Shown: piece by piece, positions 57,601 to 64,000 of the stretch
How the letters are laid out: each line of letters opens with the position of its first letter
How positions within the stretch are numbered: position 1 is the first letter of the stretch
DNA from: a bacterium UBP2_UBA5202
GTDB taxonomy: Bacteria > Edwardsbacteria > AC1 > EtOH8
NCBI GenBank assembly: GCA_002412795.1
Contig: DHVS01000031.1
Location: 19,337-83,336 of the forward strand
Direction of reading: 5' to 3'
DNA length: 64,000 nucleotides
The notes under the pieces: model-generated
What the model was told of the DNA's origin: nothing
Databases searched by the model: none
Seen by the model: only the letters and a program-made list of their open reading frames with translations
Program-made: the position numbers and the translations under genes

Positions 57601-58167
57601 AGCGATGAGTTATTGCAGCTGACCCGGGAGGTTGAGACCGCCAAAAATCAGGCCCGGCAGGAAATCGAGCAAAGGCAGAAAGACCAGAGCGATGAGTTAT
57701 TGCAGCTGGCCCAGGAAACGGAGACCGCCAAAAAACAGGTAAAACAACAGTTGGTTTCCATCCAGGGCCAATTGGACGATAAATACCGGCAGTTGGACGA
57801 CGTCACCGAGATGGTGCGTCAGAATGAGGAAGAACTTTCAGCCAAACAGCGGCAACGGGATGAGCTGGATCAGCAGTTGATCAGCCTGAAAAACCAGCAG
57901 AAAGAGATCAGCTCCTACAAGGAAAACTGGGATAACAAGAAGGCAGCCTTGGAACGGGAACTGGAGGAAAAACAAAAATCCGTCAGCCAGAAATCCGAGG
58001 AGGAATCAGGCATCTTAAAAAGGCTGAAGATGCTGTCGGCTGAGGCCGCCGAGTATCAGGCCCGGAGCAAAGAGCTGAATGAGCTGACCAGAAAGATAGA
58101 GGACCAGAAAAGAGTGCTGGAGGATATTGAACTGCAGGCGGAGAAGAAATCGGGATTGTTTACCTGA
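54607..58167 (+). CDS. Very long coiled-coil protein of unknown function
   Basis: 1186 residues, ATG overlapping the end of mutS. The first 240 residues are acidic and disordered-looking (Glu, Gln, Pro, Ser), with two short amphipathic segments (MARLKGYFKAG; IAQIKKDVKEFAARFLARR). Residues about 270-1180 are an almost unbroken heptad coiled coil rich in Glu, Gln, Leu and Lys. A 29-residue unit is tandemly duplicated at about 990-1018 and 1019-1047 (IEQKQKDQSDELLQL type); the DNA copies begin at 57574 and 57661. No SMC head, no transmembrane segment, no signal peptide. It resembles cytoskeletal or scaffold-like coiled-coil proteins only in composition. Coupling to mutS may be incidental. Confidence 0.75.
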   Translation: MDEERLENEELNREQEEAGFPSPEEEDRSALQSPVLAKGQGFMARLKGYFKAGTASTSGDGLLPTRENEPAEEQASSEDQSTELNEEQLEAGSSSSSEAVPEMPGITEQDAEPAQDPGQSTAESEQDLEPKASASSMIAQIKKDVKEFAARFLARRKTPGGLEEQPSDNQVDENAPVAEAAGEPAVAGEAYTGETSQPEKEIQPEQVNQPEQTIEEQPEDNTAAPEPDGGSEDYSSGKENILTRFSEGAAAAWAAATEWVKRIFHKEPDLPIDEALALKLSQKKDLDEEIRTRRRETAHTLKKLNRSKKERKELLQYQAKLRGELAHILATMKDRTRDVSGLEKQSLALQREIEESSGRHGQLLDQIQSAKSQLESVTSVIGQHKAQSEILDGELAAKQTALSSLIAELEQAKAGLDTARAEAASLHREKEATEQAWNGLKEQLAGMEQDRIEKNSQLAALLMQLESKQKEADEKLHQSMVLEGVLEGLRQDLRSSQDALQSDKDQAGALESSIKDGRARQETLNSSLEQLQNQVSQQQQSLYLLKNETEILSKTRAEIEGQIRRNQEELTGAESLLVERNRQVASLEKGIEELQQGTANRQNIQQMLQQKIEGLKSDGMAIAKKVDEMSRQKQSMEAGLEQAWKKLSEAEAKISQRENFRLEAEAKLQKLQAEIKSAFAQIEALKQDKLQLEGSRDISVRQLEEINRSLSEAQQNQVKAAGELERTRESLIQSQEEYDKLGEERSALQNEISQKKADHTALESRYQALQASVNESLSRLGQTGEEQKKISAQVAALEDERQRLKDEIKLLNQSGRELNQAREMLQSKKRETEQWIQEALPFQKQQQSQIEQQVIRLKELQQQAAEALRQAEEGRRELEEINQQNQELMQERARGAMTAESELASLHQQAGDMKREVNALAEQITEHQAQNRQREEEVSQTRAELELLKNSRDQAQAGLQEIQQAMEQARQDLEQKKKNQNEALMQMAREIEQKQKDQSDELLQLTREVETAKNQARQEIEQRQKDQSDELLQLAQETETAKKQVKQQLVSIQGQLDDKYRQLDDVTEMVRQNEEELSAKQRQRDELDQQLISLKNQQKEISSYKENWDNKKAALERELEEKQKSVSQKSEEESGILKRLKMLSAEAAEYQARSKELNELTRKIEDQKRVLEDIELQAEKKSGLFT

Positions 58168-58218
58168 GGCCGGTTAATAAGCAGCTGAAAAATAAACCAT
58201 AATCCTAGGAGTCATTCC

Positions 58219-58932
58219 ATGAAGGCGCTGGTGATAATACCCACCTACAATGAAAAAGGCAACATTGCCGAGATCATATCCCAGGTCCAGTCGGTAAACC
58301 CGGTGTTCGAGGTGCTGGTGATAGACGACAATTCGCCGGACGGCACCGGAAAACTTTTGGATGAGCTGTCCCAAAATGACCGGAAGGTCCACGTCATTCA
58401 CCGGCCGGGCAAGATGGGACTGGGCACCGCCTACGTCACCGGATTCAAATGGGCGCTTTCCAGGGATTACGACCTGATCTGCGAAATGGACGCCGATTTC
58501 TCGCATCCGCCCAAAACGCTGGCGGTGTATCTGGAAAAGATCAGAGACTTTGACCTGGTGATAGGCTCGCGCTATCTGAATGGGGTCAACGTGGTCAACT
58601 GGCCGTTGAAGAGGCTGCTGCTTTCTTATTTTGCCAACATCTACGCCCGGGTGGTGACCGGGGTGCCGGTGCGGGACCTGACCAGCGGCTTTAAATGCTA
58701 CCGGCGGAAGGTGCTGGAGGCCGTCAATCTGGACCGGATCAAATCCAACGGCTATGCCTTTCAGATCGAGATGCATTTCAACGCCTATTACAAAGGCTTT
58801 AAGGTGACCGAGGTTCCCATCATTTTTGAGGAGCGCAAGGTGGGGCAGTCCAAGATGTCCAAGAAGATAGTCTACGAGGCGGTCTGGATGGTCTGGCGCC
58901 TGCAGTGGCTGAGGCTGACCAGACAGCTATAG
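58219..58932 (+). CDS. Polyprenol monophosphomannose synthase-like glycosyltransferase
   Basis: 237 residues, GT2 family. LVIIPTYNEKGNIAEII, VIDDNSPDGTGKLLDEL, MGLGTAYVTGFKWAL and CEMDADFSHPP (the DxD metal site) are the standard marks of dolichol/polyprenol-phosphate mannose synthases; SRYLNG and TSGFKCYRR follow. It charges a polyprenyl phosphate with mannose or glucose for use by periplasmic transferases. It is the soluble type without C-terminal helices. TAGGAG lies 10 bases before the ATG; a strong terminator follows. Confidence 0.9.
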   Translation: MKALVIIPTYNEKGNIAEIISQVQSVNPVFEVLVIDDNSPDGTGKLLDELSQNDRKVHVIHRPGKMGLGTAYVTGFKWALSRDYDLICEMDADFSHPPKTLAVYLEKIRDFDLVIGSRYLNGVNVVNWPLKRLLLSYFANIYARVVTGVPVRDLTSGFKCYRRKVLEAVNLDRIKSNGYAFQIEMHFNAYYKGFKVTEVPIIFEERKVGQSKMSKKIVYEAVWMVWRLQWLRLTRQL

Positions 58933-58953
58933 CGGAGAATCGTCTGTAAACCC

Positions 58954-58987
58954 AAAAACAGAGACGAAATATTTCGTCTCTGTTTTT
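58954..58987 (+). terminator. Strong palindromic intrinsic terminator
   Basis: AAAAACAGAGACGAAAT (58954-58970) is followed directly by its perfect reverse complement (58971-58987), ending in a run of T. Works well on the plus strand and, by symmetry, could also act on the minus strand. Confidence 0.9.
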
Positions 58988-59013
58988 TAGCCGATTAGAA
59001 TGAAAAATTGCCA

Positions 59014-59853
59014 ATGAACCATCCTATCAGCATAAGTCTGATCATAGTCAACCGTAACGTGGGGGAACTGCTTTCCCATTGCCTGGATTCCATCAAGGCG
59101 AACGGTGATATCAGTCATGAAGTAATCGTGGTTGACAATGACTCCTCAGACGGAAGCCAGGCCCTGCTGGCCCAAAAATACCCCGAGGTAAAGTTGATCG
59201 TTAACTCTCAAAACCTGGGGTTTGCCGCCGCCTGCAATCAGGGAATCAGGACTTCGGCCGGTAAGTACCCGGTGTTGCTTAATCCAGATACGGTGGTTGA
59301 GCCGGGCTGCCTTAAAGGCCTATTCGACTTCATGGAATCAAATCCAAAAACCGGTATCGCCGGCCCCAGGGTGCTTAATCCCGATGGCAGTATCCAGTCA
59401 AACTGCCGGGTGGTTCCAGGTTATTTCAACATCCTGTTTGCCCGAAAATCCCCGATCACAGTTGCCTGGCCGGATAATCACTGGTCCAGAAAACACATGT
59501 ACCGGGATTTGCCTGAAGATAAATCTTCACCGGTACCTGTATTAAGCGGGGTATGCCAGATACTGCGCCGGGAAATGTTGGAGTCTATAGGACTTTTGGA
59601 TGAACGCTATTTCATGTATATGGAGGATATGGATATTTGCTTGAGTGCCTCCCTAAATGGCTGGCAGATATTCTATGTTCCCCTGGCCAGAATTATGCAC
59701 CATTGGGGCAAGAGTTCGGAACAGGAAAAAACCAGGATGGAAGATGAACACCGGAAATCGATGTATTTGTTTTTCGAAAAAAATTATCGGCCAAATATCT
59801 TCCAAAAGATATATTTGAAAATTGCTCTATCAGCCCATAAACTTTTAACTTGA
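59014..59853 (+). CDS. Glycosyltransferase family 2, rhamnosyltransferase-like
   Basis: 279 residues from ATG 59014 (TTG 59008 is in frame). SLIIVNRNVGELLSHCLDS, VVDNDSSDGSQ, NLGFAAACNQGI and LLNPDTVVEPG (metal site) are typical of the WbbL/RfbN-like GT2 group; DERYFMYMEDMDICLSASL holds the catalytic base. No membrane segment. It opens a second glycan module with the sugar transferase and UDP-galactopyranose mutase genes that follow. Composition turns AT-rich over its last 50 codons. Confidence 0.88.
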   Translation: MNHPISISLIIVNRNVGELLSHCLDSIKANGDISHEVIVVDNDSSDGSQALLAQKYPEVKLIVNSQNLGFAAACNQGIRTSAGKYPVLLNPDTVVEPGCLKGLFDFMESNPKTGIAGPRVLNPDGSIQSNCRVVPGYFNILFARKSPITVAWPDNHWSRKHMYRDLPEDKSSPVPVLSGVCQILRREMLESIGLLDERYFMYMEDMDICLSASLNGWQIFYVPLARIMHHWGKSSEQEKTRMEDEHRKSMYLFFEKNYRPNIFQKIYLKIALSAHKLLT

Positions 59854-59873
59854 ATCGGGTGCCAAGTGAATTA

Positions 59874-59904
59874 TTGACAGTATTAAATTTTATCATATTA
59901 AAAT
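59874..59904 (+). promoter_or_regulatory. Possible promoter of the sugar transferase-glf pair
   Basis: TTGACA (59874-59879) with TAAAAT (59899-59904) at a long 19-base spacing, in the 126-base AT-rich gap before the 59980 start. Confidence 0.4.
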
Positions 59905-59979
59905 GAATAGACAAGCTTTAATGCATAAGGTCAATTGTGCTTGTAGCAAAACGCTGCTACTATCTTTGATGGATTCAGC

Positions 59980-60612
59980 ATGATAGGGAATGAATCAAAG
60001 TTGAAATCGCAATTAGCGGTAAAACGTATCACAGACCTATTGATCTCACTTATTGCACTGATTGTCTTATCTCCCCTCTTATGTTTAATAGCCATTTGCA
60101 TTAAATTTACTTCAAAAGGCCCGGTTCTATTCTGTCAAAATCGCATTGGGCATGGCGAGAGGTTGTTTGTGTTTCTGAAATTCCGGTCAATGATACATGA
60201 TCAGCAAAGAATTATTTCCGAGAAGGAAGTGGATTCACTTAAACGCAGGGGAATTCTTTATAAACAGCCTAACGATCCCAGAATAACTACGATTGGCCAT
60301 ATCCTGAGGAAAACGAGCATTGATGAGCTGCCTCAACTTATAAACGTACTTAAAGGAGATATGAGCATTGTTGGACCTCGGCCATTGATCCCATTTATGC
60401 TTGAACATTTGCCAGAATTTAAGAGAAGGAGATCTTTGGTAAGACCAGGTTTAACTGGTTTGTGGCAAGTAAGGGACCGAATGAATAACACGAAAGCAGA
60501 GTATATGATAAAACATGATTTAGAATACGTCGATTCGTTTTCACTTTTTCTTGATTTTAAGATAATACTTTTTACAATTCCGCTTGTCATTAAAGGCAAG
60601 GGTGCACATTAA
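59980..60612 (+). CDS. Small monotopic phosphoglycosyl transferase (bacterial sugar transferase)
   Basis: 210 residues, only the catalytic core plus one re-entrant helix (about 18-40), as in PglC and the C-terminal part of WbaP. Marks: FLKFRSM, SIDELPQLINVLKGDMSIVG with the catalytic Asp-Glu pair, then PRP, RPGLTGLWQV and a membrane-associated C-terminus. It transfers a sugar-1-phosphate to undecaprenyl phosphate, starting a glycan distinct from that of the WcaJ-like enzyme at 17834. AT-rich and 5 bases ahead of glf. Confidence 0.9.
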   Translation: MIGNESKLKSQLAVKRITDLLISLIALIVLSPLLCLIAICIKFTSKGPVLFCQNRIGHGERLFVFLKFRSMIHDQQRIISEKEVDSLKRRGILYKQPNDPRITTIGHILRKTSIDELPQLINVLKGDMSIVGPRPLIPFMLEHLPEFKRRRSLVRPGLTGLWQVRDRMNNTKAEYMIKHDLEYVDSFSLFLDFKIILFTIPLVIKGKGAH

Positions 60613-60617
60613 AGAGT

Positions 60618-61706
60618 ATGAAAGTTGATTACCTTATCGTAGGAGCTGGTCTGACCGGTTCCGTTATCGCCCGAATGCTCTCAGATCAAGGCCGAGAAGT
60701 TGTTGTAGTAGAAAAACGCGATCACATCGGCGGTAATGTATTTGACTATACTCACTCTCCTTCTGGAGTCAGAATCCATAAGTATGGTCCCCACTACTTT
60801 AGAACCCAATCTGATGATCTTTGGCGTTTTGTCAATAAATATTCTGAATTTGTGGAATACAAACCTATTGTTAAGATATGGGACGGCCAAAGATTCTGGC
60901 ATTGGCCTGTTCATATTGAAGAGATTGCTCCGTTCCTGCTACAACAATCAGCAGCTAAAACGCAAACAACTATGGAGATAAGCTTTGAGGATAGTTGCCT
61001 TTCAATTTTACCGAAGAATGTATACAATAAGTTAATCAAGGGATATACGACCAAACAATGGGGAATAATTCCCAATAGGCTACATTCTACATTGGCAAGC
61101 AGAATACAGATCAATAGCTCAAGGGATTATTCATTAACCCCTAATTGCAAGTATCAGGGACTACCAAAAGAGGGTTATGGTTCTATGATGAATAAAATGC
61201 TTGCTGGAATAGAAGTAATCACCTGTTTTGATTATTTGCAACGCAAAGATGAACTTGGCCCCAGAAAAGGACTGGTGTATACTGGTCCGATAGATGCATA
61301 TTTTAACTTTAGTTTTGGCAAGCTACGATATAGGTCCCAGAGGAGAGTTCACCATTATCACAAAAATATGATATGGGCACAGCCATATGTCCAAATAAAT
61401 TATTCCAATTACAGGACAAAATATATTCGCGCAATCGAATGGAAGCACCTTCCAGGCACAAATCATAACTGCAAGGGTACCGTACAAACTTTTGAGTACC
61501 CATTTTCTCCCGATAACGGTGATATATTGGAATATCCTTTCCCGGATGATCAGAATATTGCCAGGTCAATGCAATACCTAAAATTATTACAATCAGAAAA
61601 AAATGTTTATGCCAGAGGAAGGTTGGCAGAATATAAATATTTAGATATGGATGCAGCGATCGATAATGCAAGACTACTGGCAAGTAGAATATTGAGGAAT
61701 AAGTAG
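60618..61706 (+). CDS. glf: UDP-galactopyranose mutase
   Basis: 362 residues. FAD-binding GAGLTGSVIARML at about 8-20, EKRDHIGGN, HKYGPHYFRT, KQWG, and the late FNFSFGKLRYRS and GRLAEYKYLDMD segments are all Glf signatures. It converts UDP-galactopyranose to UDP-galactofuranose, a donor for galactofuranose in surface glycans. Composition is AT-rich like the gene before it, so the pair was probably acquired together. Galactofuranosyl transfer would need a further transferase, perhaps the 59014 GT2 gene. Confidence 0.95.
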   Translation: MKVDYLIVGAGLTGSVIARMLSDQGREVVVVEKRDHIGGNVFDYTHSPSGVRIHKYGPHYFRTQSDDLWRFVNKYSEFVEYKPIVKIWDGQRFWHWPVHIEEIAPFLLQQSAAKTQTTMEISFEDSCLSILPKNVYNKLIKGYTTKQWGIIPNRLHSTLASRIQINSSRDYSLTPNCKYQGLPKEGYGSMMNKMLAGIEVITCFDYLQRKDELGPRKGLVYTGPIDAYFNFSFGKLRYRSQRRVHHYHKNMIWAQPYVQINYSNYRTKYIRAIEWKHLPGTNHNCKGTVQTFEYPFSPDNGDILEYPFPDDQNIARSMQYLKLLQSEKNVYARGRLAEYKYLDMDAAIDNARLLASRILRNK

Positions 61707-61745
61707 TCCAACCGGTAAAAGATATTTTTAATCATAATATTTCCC

Positions 61746-62840
61746 CTATGGTACCAGTTTAATTACAACAATCTCGCTTCGGGAACCTATCCTTAATGGA
61801 GGCCCCCAGCTGCCCACACCGTGGGAGACGTAGATCTGAAAATCGCCATCCCGGCCGTATCCGCTGTAAAATCTGTAAACCAGGGGCATGAAGACAGAAA
61901 AGGGAAAGATCTGGCCGTTGTGGGTGTGCCCCGAAAGCTGAAGGTCGATGCCCCGTGCTTTAGTCTGTTCCAGTCCTACGGGTATGTGATAAAGCAGAAT
62001 TGAAGGTTTTGCAGGATCGATTTCCCCGGGAAACTTCTCAAAAATATTAGCACTTTTTCCTTCCCTCAGCGGCGCATCCAGACCAACGATCTGCAGCCCC
62101 CGGAATTCCACCAGCTGGTTGCGAAGGACCTTAACACCGGTCCTTGCCACCAATTCGGTTGTTATGTCGATCCCCTCGTAAACCTCGTGGTTGCCGGTGA
62201 CGAAGAAGGCCGGGGCCTGCAGGCCTTCCAAGGGCTGCACCAGCCCGTAATTGGGCTTGGCCGAGCCGTCGAACAGGTCCCCGGCGATGGCCACCAGATC
62301 TGGCTTAAGGGCGTTGGTCCGGTCCACGATCTTCTGCAGGTATTTGGGGCCGTAGACCGCTCCCACGTGGATGTCGGTCAACAGGACCATGGTAACTTTA
62401 GGCTCTTTCAGATTTTTAAGCCCGATGGTGATCTCAGTCGTTCTGATGGCTGCGGCATTCACCAGGCCGTAGATGAAGGCCAGCAGACTGAGGACTACCG
62501 CGGACCAGCCCAGGGTTCTCTGACCGAGGGGATGCCGGGTCAGGCCAGAAAGCAGTTGGATCAGGTGGACCAAGGCCGAGGCGGCGAAGGCCATGAACAC
62601 CAGGCCCAGCCAGCAGGCCGCCATAGTATAGAATACTCTTATCAAGGGGCCGTCCACCGTGCGCGACAGGATCATGGCCAGCGGGAACGAAACCGTCAAA
62701 AGAGCCAGGGCAATGAAATAGGCCGGGCTTTTGGGCAGTCCCAGCAGGGCCACGGTTCTTTTATAAACGTAAAAGTGCATCAGCAGCAGGAGGGAGAAAA
62801 TCACTGCCAGCACTAGAGATATGGCTGCGGTGCGGAACAT
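61746..62840 (-). CDS. Membrane-anchored calcineurin-like metallophosphoesterase
   Basis: 364 residues, GGAGG ribosome binding site 7 bases before the ATG. Four N-terminal transmembrane helices (about 5-22, 38-58, 68-92, 105-125) precede the catalytic domain (about 145-364). All metal motifs are present: TDIHVG (DxH), AGDLFDG (GDxxD), TGNHE (GNHD/E) and SGHTHNGQ (GHxH). The layout resembles YaeI/YkuE-type proteins, some of which act on lipids; the substrate here is unknown. Convergent with glf; own promoter at 62881-62909. Confidence 0.88.
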   Translation of the reverse strand: MFRTAAISLVLAVIFSLLLLMHFYVYKRTVALLGLPKSPAYFIALALLTVSFPLAMILSRTVDGPLIRVFYTMAACWLGLVFMAFAASALVHLIQLLSGLTRHPLGQRTLGWSAVVLSLLAFIYGLVNAAAIRTTEITIGLKNLKEPKVTMVLLTDIHVGAVYGPKYLQKIVDRTNALKPDLVAIAGDLFDGSAKPNYGLVQPLEGLQAPAFFVTGNHEVYEGIDITTELVARTGVKVLRNQLVEFRGLQIVGLDAPLREGKSANIFEKFPGEIDPAKPSILLYHIPVGLEQTKARGIDLQLSGHTHNGQIFPFSVFMPLVYRFYSGYGRDGDFQIYVSHGVGSWGPPLRIGSRSEIVVIKLVP

Positions 62841-62880
62841 TGGGTGCCTCCGGAATAATTACAAGCTCCGTTCAGTTACT

Positions 62881-62909
62881 ATGATATCTTAAAATCTCTG
62901 ATAAGTCAA
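62881..62909 (-). promoter_or_regulatory. Sigma-70 type promoter of the metallophosphoesterase gene
   Basis: On the minus strand TTGACT (62904-62909) and TATCAT (62881-62886) are spaced 17 bases apart, upstream of the ATG at 62840. Confidence 0.7.
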
Positions 62910-63015
62910 CGGGTTAATGGCCACAGTGGCAGCCGGCAAGGCGGGTCTTTCCGGAACCAGCCGCCGGGAATCATCCGGCGGGGAAAACCGTACCATGTGA
63001 TTAAAAATAAAAAAA

Positions 63016-63038
63016 TGCATTATTTTCAGAATAATGCA
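63016..63038. promoter_or_regulatory. Palindrome just upstream of the rRNA promoter
   Basis: TGCATTATT (63016-63024) and AATAATGCA (63030-63038) pair perfectly around a 5-base centre. It ends 9 bases before the -35 box, the usual place of UP elements or upstream activator sites. Confidence 0.4.
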
Positions 63039-63047
63039 AATTGGTGC

Positions 63048-63076
63048 TTGACATTGGAAGCCGTTTTGTGTATAAT
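63048..63076 (+). promoter_or_regulatory. Consensus rRNA operon promoter
   Basis: Perfect TTGACA (63048-63053), 17-base spacer, perfect TATAAT (63071-63076). Transcription would start near 63083, about 127 bases before mature 16S rRNA. Such an exact consensus suits a very active operon. Confidence 0.92.
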
Positions 63077-63115
63077 TACAAACTCTACGGAACGTTGGGA
63101 AACAACTGATTTCTA

Positions 63116-63127
63116 GTTCTTTGAAAA
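63116..63127 (+). promoter_or_regulatory. boxA-like antitermination motif in the rRNA leader
   Basis: GTTCTTTGAAAA, then CTGAAC, resembles the boxA element found between rRNA promoters and 16S genes, where Nus factors bind to prevent early termination. Confidence 0.6.
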
Positions 63128-63209
63128 CTGAACAAGCAAGCACAGTGTACATATGATTGAGTTTCTGGATCGTTTTTTTAAATTTTCCATTTATAAAATT
63201 TAATATTTT

Positions 63210-64000
<791 letters not shown>

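Larger units (their letters stand above)
62841..63209. other. 369-base intergenic region: divergent promoters and 16S leader
   Basis: No gene is seen. It contains the minus-strand promoter of the phosphoesterase (62881-62909), a CCGCCGG/CCGGCGG hairpin (62961-62981), a TGCATTATT/AATAATGCA palindrome (63016-63038), the rRNA promoter (63048-63076) and a boxA-like motif (63116-63127). The rest of the leader to 63209 is AT-rich. Confidence 0.8.

Overview
The window comes from a two-membrane (Gram-negative type) bacterium with a mostly GC-rich genome. Evidence for the two membranes is a divergent lptF/lptG pair, a SprA-type outer-membrane protein of 1893 residues, a Wza-like SLBB export protein, several lipoproteins and a type IV pilus locus. 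The 5' half of a 16S rRNA gene closes the window (63210-64000). Together with the SprA homologue this fits a lineage in or near the FCB superphylum, possibly an uncultivated candidate phylum such as Edwardsbacteria, TA06 or WOR-3. That placement is inference from gene content; a search with the 16S fragment would decide it.

Layout. 1-2415: end of a DUF4139 protein and a PmbA/TldE-type protein. 2552-2750: tRNA-Ser(GGA) preceded by a broken copy of its own 5' end. 2972-7859: nucleotide-sugar genes (gmd, rmd, an RmlC-like epimerase, rmlB, wbpA). 7860-8322: a 463-base leader with a strong promoter, a long nested stem and an intrinsic terminator just before the ribosome binding site of an exopolysaccharide operon. 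8323-21981: that operon (SLBB protein, Wzz, O-antigen ligase/polymerase, flippase, five glycosyltransferases or polyprenyl-phosphate sugar transferases, wbpD, a phosphoglucose/phosphomannose isomerase and an RmlA-like nucleotidyltransferase). Its middle, about 10.35-15.46 kb, is strikingly AT-rich and looks like an exchanged serotype cassette. 21982-22527: a gene-free element with a 21-bp tandem array, bounded downstream by a decayed copy of the end of the preceding gene. 22528-25058: metK and ahcY (methyl cycle). 25282-27599 (minus): lptG and lptF. 27760-33886: sprA and a ComEA-like gene.

34132-50193 is a type IV pilus locus: three consecutive pilB-type ATPases, pilT, pilC, a regulator fusing a PilS-like membrane/PAS part to a PilR-like sigma-54 activator, a glycosyltransferase, two pilins, a lipoprotein, and an ABC transporter pair plus a partner protein. 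The order matches the Myxococcus xanthus pilB-T-C-S-R-A-G/H/I arrangement. The pilS and pilR steps are merged into one protein that lacks the phospho-acceptor histidine, the kinase ATPase domain and the receiver domain. The main pilin gene carries a near-consensus sigma-54 promoter with an upstream palindrome, so a phosphorelay-free, membrane-tethered control circuit for pilin is the most distinctive system here.

50272-58932: a lipoprotein with a possibly leaderless transcript, a TPR/SPOR protein, mutS overlapped by a 1186-residue coiled-coil protein, and a polyprenol-phosphate sugar synthase. 59014-61706: a second, partly AT-rich glycan module (rhamnosyltransferase-like GT2, small phosphoglycosyl transferase, UDP-galactopyranose mutase). 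61746-62840 (minus): membrane metallophosphoesterase. Intergenic spaces carry at least six kinds of palindromic or terminal-inverted-repeat element, unusually many for 64 kb.
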